From an uncultured Lactobacillus sp. (GTDB lineage: Bacteria > Bacillota > Bacilli > Lactobacillales > Lactobacillaceae), in NCBI GenBank assembly GCA_910589675.1, contig CAJUTO010000006.1:1-64000 (forward strand): a stretch of 64,000 nt of DNA. Reading direction: 5' to 3'. The notes under the pieces are model-generated. The model saw only the letters and a program-made list of their open reading frames with translations, ran no database searches and was not told where the DNA came from. Below are positions 1 to 10,200 of the stretch, in pieces. The first letter of the stretch is position 1. Each line of letters starts with the position of its first letter. A program made the translations under genes and the position numbers.

Positions 1-77
1 AATCTATCAAGCAGCTTAACTAAAAGTGTTCAATTTATTATTGCAATTTGCGTAAAAAATACTTTAGTGAATCTCGC

Positions 78-106
78 TAGACTTTAATACAAAAATGCCT
101 TAGAAT
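78..106 (+). promoter_or_regulatory. Candidate acpP promoter
   Basis: TAGACT (78-83) and TAGAAT (101-106) are separated by 17 bases, which fits a sigma-A promoter just upstream of acpP. The acpP gene may also be read from an upstream gene outside the window. Bases 1-77 show no complete gene. Confidence 0.45.
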
Positions 107-134
107 TAAACTAAACTTTTTTGGAGGTTAAAAA

Positions 135-377
135 ATGACCGAAGAGGAAATTTTTAATAAAATTGCTGATATGATTTCAGAACGCTTTAGTATTGATCGT
201 GAGAAGATCACTAAAGATTTAAATTTTCAGAATGATTTAGATGCAGATTCAATTGATTTCGTTGAGTTAGTAATGGATCTAGAAGATACATTTGGAGCAG
301 AGATTCCAGATGATGATGCAGAAAAATTACAAACTGTTGGTGAAGCAGTAGAATATATTAAGAGTCACCAAAATTAA
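135..377 (+). CDS. acpP: Acyl carrier protein
   Basis: This 80-residue acidic protein carries growing acyl chains on a phosphopantetheine arm during type II fatty acid synthesis in the cytoplasm. The attachment motif DADSIDF places the modified serine at residue 39; the usual DSL is DSI here, a common variant. Its length is normal for the family. The start has a GGAGG site at 122-126. In many Firmicutes acpP directly precedes rnc and smc; here a peptide transporter lies between them, and a hairpin downstream probably ends the acpP transcript. Confidence 0.95.
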   Translation: MTEEEIFNKIADMISERFSIDREKITKDLNFQNDLDADSIDFVELVMDLEDTFGAEIPDDDAEKLQTVGEAVEYIKSHQN

Positions 378-400
378 AATTTTAATCATTGAAATTTCAG

Positions 401-460
401 AAGATACTGTCATTTTTCATTTACTTTTATAAAAGTTGTTGAAATAGCAGTATCTTTTGT
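401..460 (+). terminator. Terminator-like hairpin after acpP
   Basis: AAGATACTG (401-409) pairs with CAGTATCTT (448-456), and an inner palindrome lies at 423-436. A short T-rich run follows. It separates acpP from the opp operon. The long loop makes it weaker than the other terminators in this window. Confidence 0.55.
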
Positions 461-534
461 TTATAATAATGACATTAAATTGAAAATCTAATTGACTTTT
501 AATAATGTCGTAAGGTTTGAGAGGAGAATGGCCT

Positions 535-1545
535 TTGGAAAAGCAAAGTGATCTTTTATTAGATATCGAACACTTGCATACCGCATATCGTTTACACGGT
601 AAGTTTTATGATGCCGCTGATGACATTAACTTAACCTTGAAACGAAATGAGATTTTGGCAGTTGTTGGAGAATCTGGTTGTGGTAAAAGTACAATTGCTT
701 CAAGCATTATTGGTTTGTACGACCACAAAAATACGAAAGTAACTGGCGATATTTTATACAATGAATTAAACCTAGTTAACTTAAATGAATCATTGTTTAA
801 TAAAATTCGTGGTAATAATATTGGGATGATTTTCCAGGATCCATTAGCATCTCTTAATCCATTAATGAAGGTTGGAGATCAAGTTGCTGAGACACTTTAC
901 TATCATACTGATATGGATGAAAAAGCTCGTCATGCACGCGTAATTGAACTTTTTAATCAAGTTGGAATGCCTCGTCCAGAAGAAATGTACGAGATGTACC
1001 CACATGAATTATCTGGTGGTTTACGTCAACGTGTCGTAATTGCAATCGCAATTGCATGTAAGCCAGAAATTATTATTGCTGATGAACCAACTACCGCTTT
1101 GGATGTTACTATTCAGGCACAAATCTTAGATTTACTTAAAGAAATTCAAAAAGAATCTCATTCAGGAATTGTTTTAATTACACACGACTTAGGTGTTGTT
1201 GCTGAAACTGCTGATCAAGTAGCAGTTATGTATGCAGGACAAATTGTTGAAAAAGCAGATGTTAAAACAATTTTTGAAAATCCTCTTCATCCATATACAC
1301 GTTCACTTTTACACTCTATGCCACAAACAGATGATGAAAGTGAAGACCTACATGTGATTCATGGAACAGTTCCTTCATTGATTAACATGCCAAGAACTGG
1401 GGATAGATTTGCAGCTAGAATTCCTTGGATTCCAGCTAGTGCTCATGAAGAGAACCCTAAGATTCATGAAGTTGAACCAGGACATTTTGTAAGATGTACT
1501 TGCTGGCAAAGCTTCCATTTCCAAGATGAAGAGAAGAAAGGATAG
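535..1545 (+). CDS. oppD: Oligopeptide ABC transporter ATP-binding protein OppD
   Basis: This is one of two ATPase subunits that power oligopeptide import at the membrane. Walker A GESGCGKST is at residues 45-53, followed by a Q-loop (QDPLASLNP), signature LSGGLRQR, Walker B IIIADEPTTALD and the H-loop THD. The C-terminal oligopeptide-transporter extension follows. The reading frame is open from 517, but TTG at 535 is the better start because the GGAG site at 523-526 lies the right distance before it, giving 336 residues. It is the first gene of oppDFBC. Confidence 0.93.
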   Translation: MEKQSDLLLDIEHLHTAYRLHGKFYDAADDINLTLKRNEILAVVGESGCGKSTIASSIIGLYDHKNTKVTGDILYNELNLVNLNESLFNKIRGNNIGMIFQDPLASLNPLMKVGDQVAETLYYHTDMDEKARHARVIELFNQVGMPRPEEMYEMYPHELSGGLRQRVVIAIAIACKPEIIIADEPTTALDVTIQAQILDLLKEIQKESHSGIVLITHDLGVVAETADQVAVMYAGQIVEKADVKTIFENPLHPYTRSLLHSMPQTDDESEDLHVIHGTVPSLINMPRTGDRFAARIPWIPASAHEENPKIHEVEPGHFVRCTCWQSFHFQDEEKKG

Positions 1546-1551
1546 GAAATT

Positions 1552-2520
1552 ATGGCCGATGAAATAATCGAAATAAAAAATTTAAAAGTTCACTATCCAA
1601 TTCGTTCTGGATTTTGGAATAGAGTTACTGGATATGTCAAAGCCGTTGATGGGATTAATCTTTCAATTAAAGAAGGAGAAACCTACGGTCTAATTGGAGA
1701 ATCAGGTTCCGGTAAATCAACTACTGGTAAAGCAATTGTTGGTGTAGAAAAAGTAACTAGCGGACAAATTTTGTATAAAGGCGTTGATGTTACTAAGGCA
1801 TCAAATCGTAAAAAGCTTAACTATAATAAAGATGTTCAAATGATTTTTCAGGATTCAATGTCGAGTTTAAATCCTAGAAAACGAATTGAAGATATTATTG
1901 CTGAACCTATTAGAAACTTTGAAAACTTAACAACCGATGAAGAGAGAAAACGAGTTCAAGAACTCCTAGATATTGTTGGTATGCCTAGTGATGCTATCTA
2001 CAAATATCCACACGAATTCTCTGGTGGTCAACGTCAAAGAATTGGGGTAGCACGTGCTGTAGCCACTAGACCGAAGTTGATCGTAGCAGATGAGCCAACC
2101 TCAGCTTTGGACTTGTCTGTTCAAGCACAAGTTTTGAACTTTATGAAACATATTCAACAAGAATATAATATTGCCTACCTCTTCATTTCACACGACTTGG
2201 GTGTTGTAAAGCATATGTCAGAAGATATTGCTATTATGCACCGGGGACGTTTTGTAGAAATTGGTAAACGTGATCAGATTTATAAGAATCCAATGCATAT
2301 TTATACAAAGCGTCTACTTTCTGCAATTCCTGTTGTTGATGTTGAAAATAGAGAAAAACATAAGGAAGAGCGTCAACGTGTAGAACAAGAATTCTTGCAA
2401 GATCAAGATAAATGGTATGAAAAAGATGGTCGAGTATTACCACTACAAAAAGTTGCTGATCGTCATTTTGTCGCTTTACCTAAAGGTATGATTGAGCAAG
2501 AATTGAAGGAGGGAGAATAG
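1552..2520 (+). CDS. oppF: Oligopeptide ABC transporter ATP-binding protein OppF
   Basis: This is the second ATPase of the peptide importer and pairs with OppD below the OppBC channel. It has Walker A GESGSGKST, a Q-loop (QDSMSSLNPRKR), signature FSGGQRQR, Walker B LIVADEPTSALD and H-loop SHD, plus the C-terminal Opp/Dpp extension rich in charged residues. It begins six bases after oppD and ends two bases before oppB, so translation of the three is probably coupled. Confidence 0.93.
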   Translation: MADEIIEIKNLKVHYPIRSGFWNRVTGYVKAVDGINLSIKEGETYGLIGESGSGKSTTGKAIVGVEKVTSGQILYKGVDVTKASNRKKLNYNKDVQMIFQDSMSSLNPRKRIEDIIAEPIRNFENLTTDEERKRVQELLDIVGMPSDAIYKYPHEFSGGQRQRIGVARAVATRPKLIVADEPTSALDLSVQAQVLNFMKHIQQEYNIAYLFISHDLGVVKHMSEDIAIMHRGRFVEIGKRDQIYKNPMHIYTKRLLSAIPVVDVENREKHKEERQRVEQEFLQDQDKWYEKDGRVLPLQKVADRHFVALPKGMIEQELKEGE

Positions 2521-2522
2521 GT

Positions 2523-3485
2523 ATGTGGAAAACGGTTTTACGTCGAATCCTGATTATGATCCCCCAGTTACTTATCTTGAGTTTACTAGTCTTTATTTTG
2601 GCTAAAATGATGCCTGGTGACCCATTTACTGGAATGATTAATCCGAATTCGGACCCTAAGGAAATTGCAAGATTAAGACAAGAATATGGATTGAATGATC
2701 CAGTTTGGGTGCAATATACTCGCTGGCTTGGAAATATGTTCCATGGCGATTTAGGACAATCATATATTCAAAAGGTTCCAGTTACTTCTTTGATTTGGGA
2801 TCGTGCAGTTAACACTTTCTGGTTATCTTTAATGACTGTTGTCTTAACTTATGTAATTGCTATTCCATTAGGTGTTACTGCAGGTCGTCACCAAGATGAA
2901 TGGCAAGATCATGGAGTACAAATTTTTAACTATATTACATTCGCAGTACCTCCATTTGTTTTCTACATTTTAGGTATTTGGCTATTCGGATTTACTTTAG
3001 GTTGGTTCCCAATCTCAGGTTCCGTTAGTGCAGATGTAAACCCAGGAACTTTGGCTTATTTCTGGAGTAGAATTTATCACTTGATTTTGCCTTCAATTCT
3101 TTGTGCTTTAATCTCTACTACAACTATTGTTCAATACTTAAGAACTGGTATTGTTGATAACAAGGTTGAAGATTATGTAAGAACTGCACGTAGTAAAGGT
3201 GTACCTGAAAATGTTGTTTTCAATAAACATATTTTAAGAAACTCACTTTTACCAATTGCTGCATTCTTTGGTAATACTATTACTGGTTTACTTTCCGGTT
3301 CAATGGTTATTGAATCAGTATTTAGTTATCCTGGTATGGGTAAATTGTTCCTTGATTCTATTGGACAACGTGACTACACAACTTTAACTGCATTGATTTT
3401 ATTGTTTGGTGTGTTAACTTTAGTTGGTAACTTGTTATCTGATATTATCATGAGTATTATTGACCCAAGAATTCGGATTAAGTAG
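2523..3485 (+). CDS. oppB: Oligopeptide ABC transporter permease OppB
   Basis: This 320-residue protein is one half of the peptide channel. It has an N-terminal membrane helix (about residues 9-29), the family's conserved PGDP after it, and five further hydrophobic segments. The EAA loop that contacts the ATPases is visible as DYVRTARSKGVPENVVFNKH near residue 215. A strong GGAGGGAG site at 2507-2514 lies inside the end of oppF. It is the third gene of the operon. Confidence 0.93.
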   Translation: MWKTVLRRILIMIPQLLILSLLVFILAKMMPGDPFTGMINPNSDPKEIARLRQEYGLNDPVWVQYTRWLGNMFHGDLGQSYIQKVPVTSLIWDRAVNTFWLSLMTVVLTYVIAIPLGVTAGRHQDEWQDHGVQIFNYITFAVPPFVFYILGIWLFGFTLGWFPISGSVSADVNPGTLAYFWSRIYHLILPSILCALISTTTIVQYLRTGIVDNKVEDYVRTARSKGVPENVVFNKHILRNSLLPIAAFFGNTITGLLSGSMVIESVFSYPGMGKLFLDSIGQRDYTTLTALILLFGVLTLVGNLLSDIIMSIIDPRIRIK

Positions 3486-3501
3486 GGAGGAGTAGTAAAT
3501 T

Positions 3502-4416
3502 ATGGCTAAAGATAAAAATACATCGAAAAAAGATCAAAATGCTAAAACCTCTCTACCACCATCTGGATTTAAGATCATTGTGCGTGAGGTTTGGCGTGAT
3601 AAGGTAGCATTTGTTTCATTCTGTATTATTGTAGCTATCTTATTATTCACTTTTGTTGGTTCTTTATTCTTAAACAAGAGTCAAGTAACAGAGATTAATA
3701 TTGCAGAAGCATACTATGCTTGGGGTGAATCGGGTCACGTCTTTGGTACAGACGATGGTGGCCGCGATATCTTGAAGTTACTAATGATGGGTGGACGTAA
3801 CTCTATTTTGATTGGTCTATCTGTTACTGTTCTTTGTGAAGGTGTCGGACTTTTAGTTGGTTTGTTCTCAGGTTACTTTGGTGGGGTAACTGACGCAGTT
3901 ATCATGCGTATAGTTGATTTCATCCAAATTTTACCTCAATTCCCAATCATTATTGTTTTAACTACTGTTATTCCTAACTACAATGCGTGGACTTTGGTAT
4001 TATTGATTTCTATGTTTGGGTGGACTTCAACTGCAAGATACTTCCGGGCGTTTGTTTTGTCACAGAGAGAACGAGAATATGTTTTGGCTTCCAAGACTTC
4101 CGGTTCTTCTAACTTAACAATTATGTTCCGTGAAGTTTTGCCTAACATTACTTCAGCTTTGGTAATTGATGTCGTATTGATGATTGCCGGAAACATTGGT
4201 ATTGAAACTACTTTATCCTTCTTGGGATATGGATTACCAACCACTACACCATCCCTTGGTACTTTAATTGGATTTGCTAATGACCCAGTTAACGTTACTA
4301 CACGTCCATGGTTATGGATGCCAGCAACTATTTTGTTGTTGATTATTTCCTTGAGTATTAACTATGTTGGTCGTGCTCTTCAAAGAGCTGGGGATGCTCG
4401 TCAACGTGAAAATTAA
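3502..4416 (+). CDS. oppC: Oligopeptide ABC transporter permease OppC
   Basis: This is the second channel subunit, with 304 residues. A lysine-rich cytoplasmic start of about 35 residues precedes the first membrane helix, and the OppC motif GTDDGGRDILKLLMMGGR follows. The EAA loop reads REREYVLASKTSGSSN near residue 190. A GGGAGGAG site lies at 3484-3491. A strong terminator follows, so OppC is the last gene of oppDFBC, and oppA downstream is expressed separately. Confidence 0.93.
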   Translation: MAKDKNTSKKDQNAKTSLPPSGFKIIVREVWRDKVAFVSFCIIVAILLFTFVGSLFLNKSQVTEINIAEAYYAWGESGHVFGTDDGGRDILKLLMMGGRNSILIGLSVTVLCEGVGLLVGLFSGYFGGVTDAVIMRIVDFIQILPQFPIIIVLTTVIPNYNAWTLVLLISMFGWTSTARYFRAFVLSQREREYVLASKTSGSSNLTIMFREVLPNITSALVIDVVLMIAGNIGIETTLSFLGYGLPTTTPSLGTLIGFANDPVNVTTRPWLWMPATILLLIISLSINYVGRALQRAGDARQREN

Positions 4417-4434
4417 ATTTAATTATTTAAACAT

Positions 4435-4467
4435 TAAAAAGCAACTCATAATTGAGTTGCTTTTTTG
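4435..4467 (+). terminator. Rho-independent terminator after oppC
   Basis: GCAACTCA (4441-4448) and TGAGTTGC (4453-4460) form a perfect 8-bp stem with a 4-base loop, followed by six T. It ends oppDFBC. The remaining bases up to oppA are AT-rich and hold only the oppA promoter region. Confidence 0.9.
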
Positions 4468-4638
4468 CATGTCTTTATATAAAAGTTAAAGAATGTAGGA
4501 AATATTTATATTATAAATGGGCATAAAATAAGTTTTTTATGGTAAACATAATAGTGAACAAACGTTAATACATCAGTATTTTATAGCAATTTAGTCGAAT
4601 TAAAATTAAAAAATATTAAAAATAATTGAGTAAAAACA

Positions 4639-4667
4639 TTGTATTATGAGTTTAGTGATGATAATAT
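4639..4667 (+). promoter_or_regulatory. Candidate oppA promoter
   Basis: TTGTAT (4639-4644) and TAATAT (4662-4667) have a 17-base spacer. The site follows the oppC terminator and precedes oppA by about 40 bases, so oppA can be made in excess over the channel subunits. Confidence 0.45.
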
Positions 4668-4708
4668 TAAATCATCAACTTGTCCCAAATAGATGGAGGA
4701 ATATAACT

Positions 4709-6469
4709 ATGAAGAAAGCCAAACTATTTGGAAGTTTAACTTTACTTTCTGGTGTAGCTCTAACTTTAGCAGCCTGTGGTAATAGTAATAGCAATAATAC
4801 TAGTCATCCTAATTTCAAGGAGTCAACTCCTAAGAAGACAATTAAGGATGGTGGAAATGTCAGCGTTGCTGTAGTTACTGATACACCGTTTACTGGTATT
4901 TTTAATGATGAATTGTCTACTAACAATACAGACTCAGAAGTAATGCAATATGGTGATGAATCATTATTTGCTACAAATAATACCTATAAATACGTTAAGG
5001 GTGGAGCAGCAGACATTAAAATTAATAAAGATGCCAAAACTGCAACCATTACTATTAATCCTAAAGTTAAGTGGTCTGATGGCCAACCTTTAGTTGCAAA
5101 AGATTATGAATACGCCTATGAAATTATTGCAAATAAGGCAACACATTCTCAGCGTTATACTTCAAGTTTAGCTAATCTTGTAGGATTAGAAGAATACCAT
5201 GATGGAAAGTCCAATACTATTTCAGGTATTGAAATGCCAGACGGCGAAAATGGTCGTACAGTAGTGCTCCACTTTAAAGAAATGAAGCCGGGTATGACAC
5301 AAAGTGGTAATGGATATATTTGGGAAGCAGCAGCTCCATATCATTACTTAAAAGATGTTCCATTTGATAAACTTATTTCAAGCAATAAGATCCGTAAGAA
5401 TCCATTATTCTATGGTCCATATAAAGTAAGTAAAGTGGTTCGTGGACAATCAGTTTCATGGGTTCCAAATGAACATTACTATAAGGGTAAACCACACTTA
5501 AAGAAGATAACTGCTTCCGTAATTACTCCAGCTTCAGTTGCTCAATCAATTAAGAGTAATAAATTTGATGTAACGCAAGTAAGTAATTCTCAATGGCCAA
5601 ATATTAAGGGTGCTAAAGGAGTAAACTTCATCGCTAATATTCCACTTGCATATAGTTACTTAGGCTTTAAGGTTGGTAAATGGGATGCAGCCAAAGGCGA
5701 AAATGTGATGAATAAGGACGCAAAGATGAATAATCGTTCTCTTCGTCAAGCTATTGCCTACGGTATGAATGTTGACCAAGTTTATAAGAGATACTCATCA
5801 GGTCTTTCATTTAGAATTCCAACTTTAATTCCAAAGCAATTCGGTGATTACTTCGATAAGAATGTAAAGGGTTACACTTATAACATTAAAAAGGGTAATG
5901 AACTATTAGATAAAGCTGGTTACAAGAAGAAGGGGACTTACCGTGTTCAACCAAATGGTAAGCCTTTAACAATTCGTTTAGCTGCCATGAGTGGTAGTAA
6001 AGTTCAAGAACCAATCATTCAAAATTACATTCAACAATGGAAGAAAATGGGCTTGAACGTTAAGTTAACTGGTGGCCGTTTAATGGAAATGAATTCATTC
6101 TACGACAAGGTTCAAAATGATTCTAAAGATGTAGATATGTTCATTGGTGCATGGTCACTCTCTTCTGAGCCATCACCTCAAGACTTATACGGCGCAAAGG
6201 CACCATTTAACTACAGTAGATTTGTCACTAAAGAAAACACTGACTTGTTGAACGATATTGATTCTCAAAAAGCCTTTAATAATAGCTACAGAGTTAAGAA
6301 ATTCCATCAATGGCAAGCATACATGGATAAGGAAGCTTATGTTGTGCCAGTTGCTAATAGCTACAGCATTTACGCAATTAACAATAAGTTAACTGGATAC
6401 TCATTAGAACCATCTAAGAGTATGGGTGGTGGATTCCCTAACTGGTACTACGTTGGCTATGCAAAATAA
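4709..6469 (+). CDS. oppA: Oligopeptide-binding lipoprotein OppA
   Basis: This is the extracellular peptide receptor of the Opp system. The chosen ATG has a GGAGGA site at 4695-4700 and begins a lipoprotein signal peptide: lysines, a hydrophobic stretch and lipobox LAAC with the lipidated cysteine near residue 22. A 21-codon upstream extension of the frame is rejected because it would bury the signal. The 586-residue protein has the SBP_bac_5 pattern, for example KWSDGQPLVAKDYEYAYE and SLRQAIAYGMN. Binding-protein genes of this family sit beside their permeases, as here. Confidence 0.93.
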   Translation: MKKAKLFGSLTLLSGVALTLAACGNSNSNNTSHPNFKESTPKKTIKDGGNVSVAVVTDTPFTGIFNDELSTNNTDSEVMQYGDESLFATNNTYKYVKGGAADIKINKDAKTATITINPKVKWSDGQPLVAKDYEYAYEIIANKATHSQRYTSSLANLVGLEEYHDGKSNTISGIEMPDGENGRTVVLHFKEMKPGMTQSGNGYIWEAAAPYHYLKDVPFDKLISSNKIRKNPLFYGPYKVSKVVRGQSVSWVPNEHYYKGKPHLKKITASVITPASVAQSIKSNKFDVTQVSNSQWPNIKGAKGVNFIANIPLAYSYLGFKVGKWDAAKGENVMNKDAKMNNRSLRQAIAYGMNVDQVYKRYSSGLSFRIPTLIPKQFGDYFDKNVKGYTYNIKKGNELLDKAGYKKKGTYRVQPNGKPLTIRLAAMSGSKVQEPIIQNYIQQWKKMGLNVKLTGGRLMEMNSFYDKVQNDSKDVDMFIGAWSLSSEPSPQDLYGAKAPFNYSRFVTKENTDLLNDIDSQKAFNNSYRVKKFHQWQAYMDKEAYVVPVANSYSIYAINNKLTGYSLEPSKSMGGGFPNWYYVGYAK

Positions 6470-6481
6470 ATAAAAATTATT

Positions 6482-6516
6482 TAAAAGTGCGACTTATATT
6501 AGGTCACACTTTTTCT
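6482..6516 (+). terminator. Terminator after oppA
   Basis: AAAGTG and CACTTT form the lower stem and GAC/GTC the upper stem, with a mismatch between them. The hairpin is followed by TTTTTCTTT. It separates oppA from rnc. Confidence 0.7.
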
Positions 6517-6576
6517 TTATCTTTTTTTAATAGGTTAAAATAGGTATAATTAAAGGGTTAAAGAAAGGAAGCAACT

Positions 6577-7257
6577 ATGATTTCAGTAGCTTTTAAACAA
6601 AATTTAAAGAAAAAATACGGAATAAAATTTAATAACGAAAAATTGCTTGAAGATGCCTTCACACATTCTTCTTATGCTAATGAGCATCCCGGAAGAAAAG
6701 ACTATGAAAAATTAGAGTTTCTTGGTGATGCTGTTCTTGAATTAGCGGTATCTGATTATCTGTATCGTCATTTTCCTAGATTAAATGAAGGGGAATTAAC
6801 AAGAATGCGATCTAACATTGTTAGAACAGAAGGATTTTCTGAATTTGCAATTGAATGTGGATTCCCAGAAGAAATTAATTTGGGTAAAGGAGAAGAAAAA
6901 GCTGGCGCTAGAAAACGTAAGACACTTCTTGAAGATGTGTTTGAAGCTTTTAATGGTGCACTTTTCTTAGATCAAGGAATGCCAGCTGTACAGCACTTTT
7001 TACATTTAACAGTGTATCCATTAATTGCTGAAGGAGATTTTAATGCCTCACGTGATTATAAAACTGAACTTCAGGAACGTTTGCAGGTAAATGGACCAGT
7101 TAAGATTGAATATCAAGTAATATCTGAAGATGAATCAAAGCCATCTTTTAAAGTTCAGCTACTTGTAAATGGTGAAAAAGTTTCAGAGGGACAAGGACGT
7201 AATAAAAAAGCCGCTGAGCAGCAAGCAGCTCAAGCTGCATTAGATAAAAATAAATAA
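6577..7257 (+). CDS. rnc: Ribonuclease III
   Basis: This 226-residue enzyme cuts double-stranded RNA and acts in rRNA maturation and RNA turnover. The signature YEKLEFLGDAVLEL near residues 46-59 and the second acidic motif LLEDVFEAFNGALF give the magnesium-binding residues of the catalytic domain. A double-stranded RNA-binding domain occupies about residues 155-225, ending in the typical KKAAEQQAAQAAL helix. An AAAGGAAG site lies before the ATG. A TATAAT at 6545-6550 may be its promoter. It is followed by smc after 14 bases, the usual Firmicutes order. Confidence 0.95.
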   Translation: MISVAFKQNLKKKYGIKFNNEKLLEDAFTHSSYANEHPGRKDYEKLEFLGDAVLELAVSDYLYRHFPRLNEGELTRMRSNIVRTEGFSEFAIECGFPEEINLGKGEEKAGARKRKTLLEDVFEAFNGALFLDQGMPAVQHFLHLTVYPLIAEGDFNASRDYKTELQERLQVNGPVKIEYQVISEDESKPSFKVQLLVNGEKVSEGQGRNKKAAEQQAAQAALDKNK

Positions 7258-7271
7258 GAAAAGGTGAGTCT

Positions 7272-10200
7272 GTGCCACTACAACAATTAGTTTTAAATGG
7301 TTTTAAGTCTTTCGCTGATAAGACGACAATTAGATTTAATAATGGTATTACCGGCATCGTTGGTCCAAATGGTAGTGGAAAAAGTAACATTACTGAAGCA
7401 ATTCGGTGGGTAATGGGTGAAGGATCTGCCAAGTCTTTACGTGGTGAAAATATGAAAGATGTTATTTTCGCTGGTAGTCAAATGAGAGCTCCAATGAATC
7501 ATGCTGAGGTTGAGTTGGTTTTTGATAATCGTGATCACCAACTTGCTTCTGATAATGATGAAGTGGTTGTAACTAGAAAAATTTTGCGTAACGGCGAAAG
7601 TGATTATCTTTTAAATCATCATCCAGTAAGATTGAAAGATGTTAGGACACTGTTTATTGAATCAGGGATGTCATCTGATAGCTTGGGAATAATTTCTCAG
7701 GGGAAGGTCGATGAAATTCTTAATTCTAAGCCACAACAGCGTCGAGGAATTTTTGAAGAGGCTGCCGGCGTCCTTCATTTTAAGCAGCAAAAAGAAATTG
7801 CACTTAAGCAGTTAGACAAAACTAATGCCAATCTAATTAGAATTAATGATTTGGTTAAAGAATTGGAAGGTAGAATCGAGCCTTTACATGAACAGAGTTC
7901 TTTAGCAAAAGAATATAAATTTCAGAAAGAACAGCTTGACCATAAATTAAAACAACTTTTGGGCTTGGAGATTGAAAGTTTAAATGAAGAGAAGAAGGCG
8001 GTCGCTAAGAAGGCGGCAGCAAATCAAGGGATTTTAAATAAGCTTGATGACGAAGTTAAGCAATCCCAAGCTGATTTAGAAGAGAAACGTAAGCAATCAA
8101 ATGAGCGCCATGCTGAAAAAGATGAAAAGCAGCAAGAATTATTATCTTTAACACAAAAAATTGCCGCTCTGACTACTGATCTTCAAATGCATCAACAATC
8201 TCGAGAATATGATGTCGCTACTCAAAAGGAATATAATGCACAATCTGAAGAGCTAAAAGAGCGAAGAAAACGTTTGTTAGATCAGCTTGCAGCTAATGAA
8301 AAAGATCTAAACAGTCAAAATCAAGTCCTTGCTGATTTCGTAGAAAAGCAAAAGAATTTGAAACAGGAACTTAAGCAAGGTCCTGAACAATTGAATAATC
8401 AATTAGAACAAGTTCGATCTGATTATATTCAAACTTTGCAGGATCAAACGAGTAATAATAACGAGATTGTTTATTTGAAAAATGAATTAACTCGCAGTAA
8501 AAAATCAAATGATAATCGCCAGCAAGAAGTTGAAGAACAATTAGATGAAGCTCAAAAAGTTCTTACTCAGTTAAAAAAACAAGGGCAAGACCTTGTTTTA
8601 AAGAGAAAACAACTAAATGAAACTATTGCGACTCTTGATAGAAAAATTGCTGAGGAGAGTAAGCTTAAGGATCAAAGTGAACAAGCTTACTTAAAGGTTA
8701 AAAATGATTTACAACAACTTTCTGCACAAGTAAAAGGCCTAAAGAAAATTAGAAATAGACATGAAGGATACTATTATGGGGTTAAATATGTTTTAAACCA
8801 TCAAAGTGATTTTCATGGAATTGTAGGGGTTATTGGGGAGTTAATTTCTTTTCCAGCTGAATTAGAAGCCGCTTTGTCAACAGCTTTAGGTGGTGGCGTT
8901 CAAGACTTAGTTACTATTGACCAAAGTAGTGCTAGGGATGCCATTAATTTGTTGAAGCAAACTCGTACAGGTAGGGCTACCTTTTTACCTCTAGATGGAT
9001 TACGTCATAATGAGATTGCTGCCTCCACTTTAAACTCCTTACAAAGTATTGAAGGATTTAAAGGTGTAGCGGCAGACTTAGTAACCTCAAAAACTGCGAC
9101 TGATATTTCTAATGCTATTTCTTACCTTTTAGGGAATGTTTTAGTGGTAGATAATATTGATACGGCTTTACGTGTTCAACGCAGAATTGGAAGATATTAT
9201 CGAATTGTGACACTAGATGGAGATATTATTAGTCCTGGAGGAAGTATGACTGGTGGGACTAGAAATACAAGAAATAATTCTCCTCTGGCAACAAATGCTG
9301 AGATTGATAAATTAACATTACAAATTAAGACGGGGAAGGTAGAATTTACTAAACTACAAACAGCCCTAAACGAACTAGATAAAAAATTAACCGAGTTACA
9401 AACTGAGCTAGAAGCTAAAAATACTGATTTAACTGCCCTAAATCAAAAAATCAGTGAGCAAGCTATTAAGTATGAAAATGAAGAAAAAGAGGTTCAAAGG
9501 CTGACTCAGTTAAATGATTTACAGCAAAAGGCCCAACTTGAGAAGAAGCAAGAAGAAGCAGAACTTACTAGTCGTCTTGAAAAAGAGCAGGCTAAAAAGA
9601 AAGAACTTGAAGAAGTTGCTCAAACACAACGAGCAAAAATGGATCAATTAAAGACTGACTTGACCGATTTTGATGAAGCTTATCAAAAATTACAGGCAGA
9701 ATTAAGTAACTTAAATTCCGACTTGGCGGTAGTAAAGAATAAATTGGAAAATATTACTACTAAGAAATCTGAATTGGAAGAACAGCTTGAAAATACCAAT
9801 TCCAGACTTAAGGATATTGAGGAAAAAATTAAAGCTTTGTCATTGTCTCAAAATGGACAAAGTGAGTCAGAAATTGAAGAGCAAGTTGCTAAGCTAAGTA
9901 AGCAGAAAAAACAAATGCAAGAGGCTTTAGCTGAAATAAATAAAGATTTAGGTAAATTTGATGCTCAAATAAATAATCTTGATCAAGTTGCTACAAGAAA
10001 TTATAATTTGCGTAAAAATACTGCTGCGGAGCAAGAAGAGTATTCTGCAAGGCTAGGAGAACTTAAGTCCCAAATTAATCAAAAACTTGGTATTTTAAGT
10101 GAAGAATATTCCTTAACTTTTGAAGCAGCTTTGCAATTATCTGAGGGACAAAATACAACAGATTTGCGTAAGAAATTGGAACGTGAAGTTCATCTACATA

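Noticed and set aside
4646..4708. Upstream start for OppA
   Set aside because: It would place 21 residues before the lipoprotein signal peptide and lacks a ribosome site; the promoter -10 also lies inside it.
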